Shown piece by piece: positions 8,433 to 16,669 of a stretch of DNA of 23,778 nucleotides. Below the pieces are notes generated by a model, which worked only from the letters and a program-made list of their open reading frames with translations, did no database searches and was not told the origin of the DNA. Source of the stretch: a bacterium (GTDB lineage Bacteria; SZUA-79; Acidulodesulfobacterales; Acidulodesulfobacteraceae); assembly GCA_021828445.1 (NCBI GenBank), contig JAJZJD010000006.1:1-23778 (forward strand). Direction: 5' to 3'. A program made the translations under genes and the position numbers. Each line of letters opens with the position of its first letter. Positions within the stretch are counted from its first letter, which is position 1.

Positions 8433-9873
8433 GGTTTTTTTATTTTTATTTTTAATTGCCGTCTGTTGTTCATTGAATTATTTATTGTCCGCCTTAAATA
8501 TCTTCAATTTCGTCAAAACGGCATATGCAGGGACACACTCAAATCAGCATTACTCAGATATCATTTTAAAAACAAGTGAAATAGGTAAAATTCCATATAT
8601 AACAAAGAATGGAATTGCAAGGGGCGGAATTATAAAAATAACCCTGTCGCAGGCTATTAAAAGAGCATTGTCGAATCAGGGGAATATTTTGGAAGCCGAG
8701 CATATAATATCCGAAAAAACGGACTTAAAAAAAGCTGCGGACGCCAGTTTGCTTCCGGATATAGCGGTAAATGCGGGAGGTATCTGGTCGAGAACTAAAA
8801 ACGGCTATCCGGTATTTGCTTCCGCCAACGGAATGAGGGAATTAATAAGCCAAATAAGTTTAAGCGTTCCGATATTCAACCCGAAAATCTACGGCGAAAT
8901 TTCGCTTGCCGGAGACAATCTTAAGGTTGCGGAATATAGGCTTCGTCTAGCGCGCCTTTTCACTGCCGCCCGTATAACGCAATATTTTTACGGATTAATT
9001 CTGCTAAAAGACGAAATAAAAATAGAGCGAAAGGCGTTAGGCGGCGCAAAAAAAATTTTAACTGCCGCAAAAATAGGATATAAAGCCGGCAGCCTTTCGC
9101 GTTTCGACGTCGTTCAAACGGAGCTTATGGCGGACGGCATACAAACTAACTTAAAAATTTTAAAATCAAAAGTAAAATCGTTTGAACGGATGTTCTTAAT
9201 GGAGATATTTTACGGCAGCGTCAAACCGGAAAAACTTTATTTGAATACAGCCGCTCCTCACCCCGCCGGTTTCCAATATAGGATGCCTCCTTTAAATAAT
9301 CTTATTTCCAAAGCTATAAAAAAACAGCCGCTGATTAAAATAGCCGATGCGGAAATTAAATCCGCCCAATCATCCGTTTCAATTAGTAATTCCGGAAGGC
9401 TCCCAGACATTCAGGGCGGCGCCGCATACGGAGAAGACACCGTAAATTCCTTCGCCGCCCCTAATCTCGGGTGGCAGTTTTTCGTCATGCTGAACATTCC
9501 TATTTATAATTTTGGACTTCATAAAGGTTATATAGATGCGGCGAATGAAAGGCTTATGGCGCTTAAATCCGCCGCAGCCGCAGTTAAATTGTCCGTAAAA
9601 AAAAGGCTTACAATAGATTACGGCAGAGCGTCCGCCTCAAAAAAGAAAATTTACGGAGCAAAAATTTTAGCCAAAAAATCGGGGGAAGTTTTTAAGATGG
9701 CGAAAGAAGCTTATTTAGCAGGGGCATTTAATACACTTGAACTGCAGGAAGCCCAGAATAATTGGATAAAATCGCGTATAGAGCTTGCAAAAGCCGTAAA
9801 CGCGTTTTATTTGGCAATTTCTCAATTAGATATAGATATGGGAATAATCCCCTCCGGAGAAGGAAAACTATGA
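8401..9873 (+). CDS. TolC-like outer-membrane efflux channel
   Basis: This 490-residue protein has an N-terminal hydrophobic signal (residues 12-35) ending in AYA-G, a good signal peptidase site. Two outer-membrane-efflux repeats follow, recognisable by helices such as LSQAIKRALSNQGNILEAE, the KAGSLSRFDVVQTELMADGIQ block and the equivalent YLAGAFNTLELQEAQNNW block near the C-terminus. It would form the trimeric outer-membrane and periplasmic duct for the adaptor and permease encoded next. Its stop overlaps the adaptor start (ATGA), so the three genes are one operon. The ATG has no visible ribosome binding site, and its first 38 bases are shared with the DUF167 gene at 20019, which is odd for an otherwise normal channel gene. 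Confidence 0.9.
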   Translation: MQKKISAAVKTVFLFLFLIAVCCSLNYLLSALNIFNFVKTAYAGTHSNQHYSDIILKTSEIGKIPYITKNGIARGGIIKITLSQAIKRALSNQGNILEAEHIISEKTDLKKAADASLLPDIAVNAGGIWSRTKNGYPVFASANGMRELISQISLSVPIFNPKIYGEISLAGDNLKVAEYRLRLARLFTAARITQYFYGLILLKDEIKIERKALGGAKKILTAAKIGYKAGSLSRFDVVQTELMADGIQTNLKILKSKVKSFERMFLMEIFYGSVKPEKLYLNTAAPHPAGFQYRMPPLNNLISKAIKKQPLIKIADAEIKSAQSSVSISNSGRLPDIQGGAAYGEDTVNSFAAPNLGWQFFVMLNIPIYNFGLHKGYIDAANERLMALKSAAAAVKLSVKKRLTIDYGRASASKKKIYGAKILAKKSGEVFKMAKEAYLAGAFNTLELQEAQNNWIKSRIELAKAVNAFYLAISQLDIDMGIIPSGEGKL

Positions 9874-10919
9874 AACTCAAGATGATTAAACATAAGTTGA
9901 TAATTTTAAGTTTAGTTATATTCACAATATTGCTTTTAGCTTCGTTTATTATTTATAGGGTTGGTTTTCGCCATGCATTTGCCGGTTCCTCTAAGAAGAG
10001 TCATTCGGCAATACCGATAAAAGTAGTATACGCAAAAAAAACTTCTGCGGCAAAAAGTATTTTTTCTATAGGAAGGGTTATAAGCAACGGCAGACAGGTT
10101 TTTACCTCTCCTTTTACGGGAAGGCTTATAGAATCTTTTTCTTTCCCTAAATTCGTAACCGCCGGAACCGTTATCGCAAGGGTCGTAAGCCCCGGCTTAT
10201 ACTCAAAGATAATTTCCGCAAGGAACGAAGTAAAGTACGCAAAAATAAAACTTAAAAGAGAAAAACTTTTATTTCGTTACGGCGTAGCCGCAAAAAAAGA
10301 CGTGGAAACGGCCGCTTTAAACCTCTCAGGCGCTTATTATTCTCTTCGTTCTTTAGAGTCGATAAGCAGCGAAGGTTTAATCGTTTCGCGCTCCCAAGGA
10401 ACGGTCCGCTATACCTTAGCCAACGGCGCTATCGTCGCGGCGGGAAGTCCGGTAGCGGTACTAAACGGAAAAGGACTGCCATGGATTAAAACATACGTAA
10501 CGCCTTCCCAAAGTTTTTATCTTTACAAAAATATGACGGTTAAAATAAAAAAAAGGCAAACATACGAAACAGGCAAAATCATATCTATAGGCGGCAGCGC
10601 CTTTCATAACGGACTCGTACCTGTTTATGTAAGTCTGCAAAATAATTCAATATTGCTGCCTGGCGAATGGGTTAAAGTGAGATTCGAAAAATCTTACGCC
10701 GCCGCCTTTTCTTTACCTAAAAGAGCGGTATTTATGTATAAAGGCAAAACGGCGGTATTTACGGTAGTAAATAACAAAGCGCAAGCGGCCTTAGTGAAAG
10801 TTATCAGCCAAAAAGACGGTTATGTTTACGTTAAAGGGCAGATAAAACCTGAAGAACCGGTAATTATATATCCTGTTACAAGACTTAAATCAGGCATCTC
10901 GGTGGAGATAAAACATTGA
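9870..10919 (+). CDS. RND/HlyD-type periplasmic adaptor (membrane fusion protein)
   Basis: The frame is open from 9762, but GGAGAAGG directly before the ATG at 9870 and an ATGA overlap with the TolC-like stop fix the start there (349 residues). A single N-terminal membrane anchor (about residues 10-28) is followed by a split lipoyl-like barrel-sandwich (FTSPFTGRLIESFSF and the returning SQGTVRYTLANGAIVAAGSPV). A short alpha hairpin (NEVKYAKIKLKREKLLFRYG) lies between its halves, and beta-barrel and membrane-proximal domains follow to the C-terminus. The protein should bridge the RND permease and the TolC-like duct. The hairpin is shorter than in AcrA-type adaptors. No His/Met-rich metal-binding extension, as in some CusB/CzcB proteins, is visible, so the substrate class is not indicated. 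Confidence 0.87.
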   Translation: MKLKMIKHKLIILSLVIFTILLLASFIIYRVGFRHAFAGSSKKSHSAIPIKVVYAKKTSAAKSIFSIGRVISNGRQVFTSPFTGRLIESFSFPKFVTAGTVIARVVSPGLYSKIISARNEVKYAKIKLKREKLLFRYGVAAKKDVETAALNLSGAYYSLRSLESISSEGLIVSRSQGTVRYTLANGAIVAAGSPVAVLNGKGLPWIKTYVTPSQSFYLYKNMTVKIKKRQTYETGKIISIGGSAFHNGLVPVYVSLQNNSILLPGEWVKVRFEKSYAAAFSLPKRAVFMYKGKTAVFTVVNNKAQAALVKVISQKDGYVYVKGQIKPEEPVIIYPVTRLKSGISVEIKH

Positions 10920-13900
10920 AAAGATATCTTAATTTTCTTTTAAAAAATAAGTTTTCGGTAATTCTTCTTTCTTTAATGATTATAGGCGTCGGGTGGTTTT
11001 ATACCCGCAATATGCCGGAGAGCATTTTCCCCGACGTCAATTTTCCGAGAGTTTCCGTTTTAGTAAACAGCGGCAGGCTGCCCGTAAAATTCATGCTGGT
11101 TCAGGCGACCAAGCCTCTCGAAGCTGCGGCGGAAGGAGAACAGGGCGTCCGCCTCGTCCGCTCCCAAACCGGCAACGGCATATCTAAAATAACGGTTTAT
11201 TTTCAATCTGACGTAAAACCCCATATAGCATATTTAATGCTTGAATCCCGTTTGAGCCAGGTGGCGCTGCCGCCGGGAAGCAAGATGACCGTACGGCTGA
11301 TGTCTCCTAACGTATATCCTTTTGCCGAGTATGCCCTTGTTTCTAACCGTAAAAATTATAGTAGTTCCGATATGATGTCAACTTTTGCTTACAAGATAAG
11401 ACCCGCTCTACTATCCGTCAAAGGAATTTATAAAGTTGAGGGTACTGGGCGCGGCTGGCCGGATATCGGCGTTAACTTAAACCCGCTCCGCCTTGCCCAG
11501 TACAGTATAAGTCCGGAAAATATTGTAAAAACACTTAGATCTTATCAGGGTCCCTATTTTTCGGGAGTGCTAAACGCATATCATAAGCAGTTTGTAGTGG
11601 CGGCAACACCTCGTCCGTCTGACGTAAAAGCTCTTTCCGCTATTATGATTCCGGTAAAACATACTCTTTTGCCGTTGAAAGACTTAGGAACTATAAAAAT
11701 AGAATCTCCGCCTTTAATCCGCAATGCGGCGGTAAACGGTTACAGACACGCGCTTCTTATAGATATTATGCCGGATTTAAATATAAATACGGTTAAAGTC
11801 GCCGGAAATATCGGCAGGCGGATTAAATCTTTAAACAGCCGTCTGCCGAAAGGCTTAAAAATAATCACGGTCTATAATACAAGCCGGCTCATACATTCTA
11901 ATCTTAAAGACGTCTGGATTGCCCTTATTCTGGGCGGCTTAATCGCGCTGTTCGTCGTATTCCTTTTTTTAAAGAGGTTCGACGGCGCTCTTATAGCTCT
12001 TGCCGTGATACCCGTCTCGGTATCTTTGACGGTTATCATTCTTAATGCTTTAGGTTTCGGTCTTAATATTATGACGCTCGGCGGATTAACGGCGTCTATC
12101 GGAGCTATGATAGACCATGCAATAGTAATAGTGGAAAGGGGCTTTCATAAAATGAAAGGGGGGCAGGAGAAAGAAACTGACGGCGACTCCGCATTGGAGC
12201 GCGTAGGCAAAATACTTCCGCTTATGACCGCTGCTACAATTACGTCTTCTATTGTTTTTATACCTCTTATCTTTATACACGGAACGCTGGGCATACTTTT
12301 TAAGCAGATGGCGCTTTCGATAGTTATAGCGCTTATAACGTCTCAACTGACGGCTTTAACTCTTACTCCGATACTCACCTTAATGCTTACAAAAAGAAAA
12401 AGGGACGGCGGTAAAATTAATAAAAAAAACAGGCTTAGAAAAATTTACGGCTATATGCTGATTAATGGTATGAAGTCGCCTTGGCTTGCATTGCCGGTAA
12501 TTTTTGTTCTAATAATTACGGCGGCGTTTTCCCTGTTTTACCTGCGGACGGCTTTTCTGCCTAAATGGGACGAGGGTATTTTTGTAGTTCCGTTCAGAAC
12601 TCCCGTGGGAAGCAGCGTCGCCGGCACCGAAAGAACCGGAAAATATCTTATGCGCATAGCCAAAGAAAACTCTAACGTAAAAAAGGTTTCCTTAGTGGTA
12701 GGCAGGAGTTTGGATAACCCTTATTCTACACCTAATAAAGGCGATTTAACCATAGTTTTAAAAAGAAACCGAACAGAAACTACCGAAAAAATAATGAGGA
12801 TACTTTATAATAAGTTTCATCAAGTGGCTCCAAACCTTATAGACCTTAATTTTCAACAGCTTATAGTAAACCGTCTCGGGTTTTTATCGGGCTCACATGC
12901 ACCCTTAGAAGTTATGCTTTTCGGTAAAAGCTCCAATAAGCTCAGAAAATACGGTAAAATTTTAGCGGGTAAATTAAGAAAAACCGGCAATTTTCAATAC
13001 GTCAATTTTAAATCTCCTTCGGCAGGACCGGAAATAACTCTTACGCCGACGGATTATGCGGCTGCATACGGCATATTTCCGCCCGCAATAGCGGATAAAG
13101 TCAAAAGACTCCTGTGGGGACAGAAAGCCGGCTTTTTGCTTTACGGCGAACAGGTACTTCCCGTGCGCGTCTTTATTAAAAAGAAATCCGCCTCGGTGTC
13201 CGGACTAAAAAACTGGCCTTTTACCCTTAAAAACGGAACGCATACGAGATTAGATTATATTTCTAAAATACGCATCAAAAAAGCCGTTCCTTTTATAACC
13301 CACCAGAATATGGCTCCGTATGCCTATATCTTCATTCAGCCGGTAAAAGGCGAAGGTCTTTCGGTTGGAGCGGCTAAAGCCCGCTCGGTTATCGACTCTA
13401 TGCATCTTCCGCCGTCCGTTACCGCCTCTATCGGAGGATATTATCGTTCGCAGGTAAAAAGTTTTAAGCAGATGGCCGTTATGCTTACGTTTGCGCTTAT
13501 ACTTATATTCGTCTTTTTCGGTTTTCAGTTCGCAAGCCAGCGCGCCGCAATAGCTTCGATGACGGCTATTGCGCTGTCGGGAGCCGGAGCGCTTGCCGCC
13601 CTTTTAATAACCGGCATAGAACTCGACAGCACCGCATTTCTGGGAATTCTTTTAGTTTTTGCTATTTCCACGAATAATGCGATTCTTATTTTCGCGAGGT
13701 CGAGACAGATAAGCGGCGCGGTTAACTCGTCTCCAAGCCCCTCTTCGGTTTTCCTTGCCGCCAGAGAACGCCTCCGCCCGATACTTATGACTATGCTTGC
13801 CGACGTTTTCGGTTTTCTGCCGCTGGCTGTCGGCATAGGAAGAGGCACGGATCTTTTAAAACCCCTTTCCGTTGCGGTTATGGGCGGATTATTAATATCC

Positions 13901-13999
13901 GTTTTTATGTCCCTGTGGCTTGCCCCCGTAATATACGCCGGACTTTTTAGTAACCGTAGAGACGTAATTAAATCCCTGCGCAGCCGCAAATTAAACTAA
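10916..13999 (+). CDS. RND efflux permease, CzcA/CusA- or HAE-like, substrate unknown
   Basis: The 1027-residue protein has RND architecture: an N-terminal helix with the LLKNKFSVILL start and MPESIFPDVNFP, a large periplasmic loop, six membrane helices (about 335-540), a second loop opening with FLPKWDEGIFVVPFRTPVG, and six more helices ending near 1015. The FLPxWDEG block is typical of heavy-metal-efflux-like members. Membrane helix 4 reads GAMIDHAIVIVE, so D400 is kept while the next acidic residue of the usual proton-relay pair is His401. Helix 10 (FAISTNNAILIFARSR) lacks the lysine of AcrB-like pumps. Proton-driven export of a metal, drug or lipid is expected; which one cannot be told. 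The start is TTG at 10916, overlapping the adaptor stop (TTGA) and preceded by GGTGGAG. Confidence 0.9.
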   Translation: MKRYLNFLLKNKFSVILLSLMIIGVGWFYTRNMPESIFPDVNFPRVSVLVNSGRLPVKFMLVQATKPLEAAAEGEQGVRLVRSQTGNGISKITVYFQSDVKPHIAYLMLESRLSQVALPPGSKMTVRLMSPNVYPFAEYALVSNRKNYSSSDMMSTFAYKIRPALLSVKGIYKVEGTGRGWPDIGVNLNPLRLAQYSISPENIVKTLRSYQGPYFSGVLNAYHKQFVVAATPRPSDVKALSAIMIPVKHTLLPLKDLGTIKIESPPLIRNAAVNGYRHALLIDIMPDLNINTVKVAGNIGRRIKSLNSRLPKGLKIITVYNTSRLIHSNLKDVWIALILGGLIALFVVFLFLKRFDGALIALAVIPVSVSLTVIILNALGFGLNIMTLGGLTASIGAMIDHAIVIVERGFHKMKGGQEKETDGDSALERVGKILPLMTAATITSSIVFIPLIFIHGTLGILFKQMALSIVIALITSQLTALTLTPILTLMLTKRKRDGGKINKKNRLRKIYGYMLINGMKSPWLALPVIFVLIITAAFSLFYLRTAFLPKWDEGIFVVPFRTPVGSSVAGTERTGKYLMRIAKENSNVKKVSLVVGRSLDNPYSTPNKGDLTIVLKRNRTETTEKIMRILYNKFHQVAPNLIDLNFQQLIVNRLGFLSGSHAPLEVMLFGKSSNKLRKYGKILAGKLRKTGNFQYVNFKSPSAGPEITLTPTDYAAAYGIFPPAIADKVKRLLWGQKAGFLLYGEQVLPVRVFIKKKSASVSGLKNWPFTLKNGTHTRLDYISKIRIKKAVPFITHQNMAPYAYIFIQPVKGEGLSVGAAKARSVIDSMHLPPSVTASIGGYYRSQVKSFKQMAVMLTFALILIFVFFGFQFASQRAAIASMTAIALSGAGALAALLITGIELDSTAFLGILLVFAISTNNAILIFARSRQISGAVNSSPSPSSVFLAARERLRPILMTMLADVFGFLPLAVGIGRGTDLLKPLSVAVMGGLLISVFMSLWLAPVIYAGLFSNRRDVIKSLRSRKLN

Positions 14000-14046
14000 A
14001 CAATTTCATTCTTTGCGGTTTATTCTTAATCGCCATAAAACTTTAT

Positions 14047-14076
14047 TTTACAAAACCCGTAAAATTATGTTATTAT
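14047..14076 (+). promoter_or_regulatory. Candidate promoter upstream of the small membrane protein
   Basis: TTTACA (14047-14052) and TATTAT (14071-14076) are spaced 18 bases apart, 60 bases before the ATG at 14136. It is plausible, but the surrounding 14000-14135 gap is very AT-rich. Confidence 0.35.
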
Positions 14077-14135
14077 AAGCTAATATTTATATTTTTAAAT
14101 AAAAATTTAAAATTTCAACAATAAATTAGTAAATA

Positions 14136-14543
14136 ATGAATAAGTACTTGCAGGTTATTTTTATTTTTCTTTCTTTTCTCAGTATTTCATTATCTGTCGG
14201 TATGCATGATTTGAATTATCTTTGCAATATATCTTCAGCCGATAATTACTGCGGCAAGATATATAGCGGCAAAACATTATTTGTACAAAATTTTAGCGAT
14301 ATTTCAACAATTATAAAATCGCCTTCTATTCTATTAAGTTCCCGTAATCCTTCTTTAAAGCATACCGGATTTGCTAATTGTTTGGAATGCCAAAATATTC
14401 CTGCATTTTTGTTTAATATTAACGGATATTTTTTTATAATTTTTGTATTTGCAATGTTCTATATTTTTCTTCAAACATTATTTATATTTCCTATCGTTCA
14501 TCCTCCAAAATTCTCTTACCGCCATTTTAAATTTATAATTTAA
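14136..14543 (+). CDS. Small membrane/periplasmic protein with CxxC, unknown family
   Basis: This 135-residue protein is not recognised. An N-terminal hydrophobic segment (4-22) is either a signal peptide or an anchor. The middle part is polar and holds C30 and C39 plus a C82-L-E-C85 pair. A second strong membrane helix (about 97-120) follows, and the protein ends in a short basic tail with HPPKFSYRH. The layout (small, signal, cysteines, C-terminal helix, Pro-Pro tail) recalls the DUF2946-like proteins near copper efflux genes, but similarity is architectural only. It sits between the RND operon and the TlpA-like/CcdA thiol-redox pair, so a redox or metal-related role is conceivable. No clear ribosome binding site is present, which lowers confidence that the ATG is right. 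Confidence 0.5.
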   Translation: MNKYLQVIFIFLSFLSISLSVGMHDLNYLCNISSADNYCGKIYSGKTLFVQNFSDISTIIKSPSILLSSRNPSLKHTGFANCLECQNIPAFLFNINGYFFIIFVFAMFYIFLQTLFIFPIVHPPKFSYRHFKFII

Positions 14544-14653
14544 TTTTATTTAAATTAAATCTGACAGAGCATCGGACTGCGCTTTTAAAAGTAAAATTAG
14601 ATATTTAATATATGCTTAAATAATTTAAATAATAGATAGCGGGAGTACTATTT

Positions 14654-15247
14654 ATGAAAAATAAACCTGATAAAATAAAATCGCTTAATAAATACAAACT
14701 ATGGATAATAATGTCGGCAGTCGTACTGGTTGTTTTTGCCGGTTCATTAGTAATAATAAAAAATCCGGACTGGTTTCATCTTGCAGGTAAAGCTCTTAAA
14801 ATAAATAAATCCGGCAATGAAACTTTTGCGCCTCAATTTACGGTTAAAAGCATTAACTATCCGAATAAAATTTTATCTCTTAAAAAATACAGGGGGCACG
14901 TTATCTTGGTTAATTTTTTTGCAACATGGTGTCCGCCGTGCCGCGCTGAAATGCCGCGGATTGAAAAATTTTATAAAGCTCATAAAAGCGAAGGCTTTCG
15001 TGTCATAGGGCTTTCGGTTAATAATAGCGGGGCCGAAGCGGTTCTCAATTTTTTAAAACATTTTGACGGCGGCCGTATAACATATCCTATAGCTATGGCA
15101 AATTACGGAATCGAACAAGCTTACGGCAGAATAAGCGAGATACCGCAATCTTTTATAATAGATAAACAGGGCAGCATAGTAGAGCATTTTACAGGCGAAC
15201 TTCCGCCGGGTTTTTTAGGCTATTACTTTAAAAAATATAATAAATAA
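14654..15247 (+). CDS. TlpA/ResA-like membrane-anchored thioredoxin
   Basis: This 197-residue protein is anchored by one N-terminal helix (about 16-35) with the thioredoxin fold outside the cytoplasm. The active site is FFATWCPPCRAEMPRIEKFY with C93 and C96. The cis-proline loop is EIPQSFIID (P164), and residues about 140-160 are the usual TlpA insertion region. Proteins of this type reduce disulfides in periplasmic targets, classically apocytochrome c haem sites or copper-binding thiols, taking electrons from CcdA/DsbD. CcdA is the next gene, 32 bases downstream on the same strand. GGGAG at 14641-14645 supports the start. The cytochrome at 18435 is a possible client (inference). Confidence 0.9.
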   Translation: MKNKPDKIKSLNKYKLWIIMSAVVLVVFAGSLVIIKNPDWFHLAGKALKINKSGNETFAPQFTVKSINYPNKILSLKKYRGHVILVNFFATWCPPCRAEMPRIEKFYKAHKSEGFRVIGLSVNNSGAEAVLNFLKHFDGGRITYPIAMANYGIEQAYGRISEIPQSFIIDKQGSIVEHFTGELPPGFLGYYFKKYNK

Positions 15248-15279
15248 TAATTACAATACAATTTGGAGGTAGTTTATAT

Positions 15280-16047
15280 ATGCATTCTTTTTTTACGCTC
15301 AACGTATCATTTTTAGTAGCTTTTTTAGCGGGATTATTTTCTTTTATAAGCCCGTGCGTTTTTCCGTTAATACCGTCTTATCTGTCTTATATATCCGGTT
15401 TATCCGTTAAAGAATTAACGGGAGATGAATCGGCAAACGATAAGATTAAAGCTAAATTTATAGCCGTCAAACATTCTTTAATGTTTATTCTGGGATTTAC
15501 GGCGGTATTCGTTCTTTTGGGGGTATTTTCAAGCGCCGTAGGTTCTTTATTACATTCTATATGGCTGATGAGGATAGCGGGTATTTTTATAATAGTTATG
15601 GGGCTATTCATACTCGGAGCTTTTAATAAAGTAAAATTTCTGTCTTTTATGAACGCTGACGCTAACATCAACATAAAAAATAAACCGTTAGGTTTAATCG
15701 GCTCCGCACTTGTAGGCATTGTATTCGCGGCGGCTTGGACGCCGTGCATCGGCCCTATTTTAGCGTCTATTCTTTTTATAGCTTCGACCATGCACAATAC
15801 AACGGCGGGAGCAGAATTATTATTTATTTACGCTATGGGGCTTGCCGTTCCTTTTTTTATAAGTTCCGTATCGTTAAATTTATTTCTGTCGGCTTTTAAA
15901 AGGATAAGACCTTTTATAAAGACTATTTCGGTAATAAACGGGGTAATTTTAATCGCCGTCGGGATACTGATATTTTTTAATTATCTCTCCGTAATATCTT
16001 TATATTTCGGCAATGCTTTCCATTACAATATACCGTATAACGGATAG
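15280..16047 (+). CDS. ccdA: CcdA-type cytochrome c biogenesis / thiol-reducing membrane protein
   Basis: This 255-residue protein with six predicted membrane helices carries both conserved redox cysteines of the family: C26 in SFISPCVFPLIPSYLSYISG and C156 in AAAWTPCIGPILASIL. CcdA passes reducing equivalents from cytosolic thioredoxin across the inner membrane to periplasmic thioredoxin-like proteins. It lacks the extra N- and C-terminal domains of full DsbD. A strong GGAGGT precedes the ATG, and the gene follows the TlpA-like gene directly, forming a functional pair. A 28-base palindrome with a T tract begins two bases after the stop and probably ends the transcript. Confidence 0.93.
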   Translation: MHSFFTLNVSFLVAFLAGLFSFISPCVFPLIPSYLSYISGLSVKELTGDESANDKIKAKFIAVKHSLMFILGFTAVFVLLGVFSSAVGSLLHSIWLMRIAGIFIIVMGLFILGAFNKVKFLSFMNADANINIKNKPLGLIGSALVGIVFAAAWTPCIGPILASILFIASTMHNTTAGAELLFIYAMGLAVPFFISSVSLNLFLSAFKRIRPFIKTISVINGVILIAVGILIFFNYLSVISLYFGNAFHYNIPYNG

Positions 16048-16048
16048 C

Positions 16049-16083
16049 TTTTATCTAATATTAATATTAGATAAAAATTTTTT
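16049..16083 (+). terminator. Rho-independent-like terminator after ccdA
   Basis: A perfect 28-base palindrome (16049-16076) is followed by A and six T residues. The stem is entirely AT-rich apart from two pairs, so it may be weak. It begins immediately after the ccdA stop. Confidence 0.6.
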
Positions 16084-16150
16084 AAGTTCATTGATTTTCT
16101 TTTATAAGTATCTTTGCTGACGGCATAAATAATAATCAGACTTATACAAT

Positions 16151-16198
16151 ATATCGGAAGGGGCTGCGGCGTTATAACGCCGCAGCCCCTTCCGATAT
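16151..16198. repeat. 48-bp perfect GC-rich palindrome
   Basis: Both arms of 24 bases match without error around the centre GTTATAAC, with a GGAAGGGGCTGCGGC core. This is strikingly GC-rich against its AT-rich surroundings. It lies between convergent ccdA and the TusA-like gene. No T tract follows on either strand, so a classical terminator is not clear-cut. A bidirectional terminator, an mRNA 3'-end stabiliser, or an inserted palindromic element are all possible. Confidence 0.8.
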
Positions 16199-16243
16199 GC
16201 GTTCGATTATCAAAATATCGACAAAAATAATTAAATATCGACT

Positions 16244-16501
16244 CTACAAGTTGCTTATTTTTTTGGCTAATACTTTCCAGTAACCGTTCTCTTCGGTAAC
16301 GGACAAAACTTTCTGATTAATTTTGCCTATCCATTCTAAAACATCGTCGACTTCTTCCTTTTTATCCGTCAATAACTCGATAACGGCATTTTCCGGCTGC
16401 CGCCTCATTTCTATTATAAATTCGCCTACGGGCGGCATGCAGCATGATACGCCCCTTATGTCAACTACAACGGGTTTAATATCCTCCGCTATTTTAACCA
16501 T
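16244..16501 (-). CDS. TusA/SirA-like sulfur-carrier protein with Cys-Cys motif
   Basis: This 85-residue protein has the length and layout of the TusA family: a first strand and turn VVVDIRGVSCCMPPV, a long helix, a central strand (AVIELLTDKKEEVDDVLEWI) and a closing GYWKVLAKK strand. TusA proteins carry a persulfide on the cysteine of a CPxP motif. Here the motif is C20-C21-M22-P23-P24: the first cysteine and the later proline are kept, the intervening proline is a second cysteine. A vicinal pair could bind a soft metal or form a disulfide or polysulfide; this is inference. The start has AGGAGG at good spacing. It is the last gene of a leftward set with the Met-rich protein and the ArsR regulator. 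Its 3' end is duplicated at 19839-19902. Confidence 0.75.
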   Translation of the reverse strand: MVKIAEDIKPVVVDIRGVSCCMPPVGEFIIEMRRQPENAVIELLTDKKEEVDDVLEWIGKINQKVLSVTEENGYWKVLAKKISNL

Positions 16502-16593
16502 AGTAAGTACCTCCTACTGTTAAGGATTTAAAAATCTGCAATTAATAAACAATATTTAGACCGATTAAAATCTTAAGTTATTAATAATATTAA

Positions 16594-16639
16594 TTTCATA
16601 AGGAGGGAGATAAAGAAACTCCCCCCTCCCCTTATGAAA
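16594..16639 (-). terminator. Hairpin after the Met-rich gene
   Basis: Arms TTCATAAGGAGGGAG and CTCC...CTTATGAA pair with a few bulges around a short loop, 31 bases beyond the stop of the leftward Met-rich gene. It is a probable terminator or 3'-end structure; no clean T run follows, so read-through to the TusA-like gene is possible. Confidence 0.45.
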
Positions 16640-16669
16640 AAGGGTTTAACGCTCGGCTCTATTCGCTGT

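Noticed and set aside
9762..9869. 36-residue N-terminal extension of the adaptor
   Set aside because: It lies inside the TolC-like coding sequence; the ATG at 9870 has the ribosome binding site and precedes the membrane anchor.
13525..13989. Long minus-strand ORF inside the RND permease
   Set aside because: Shadow of a membrane-helix-rich coding region; the plus frame is clearly the gene.
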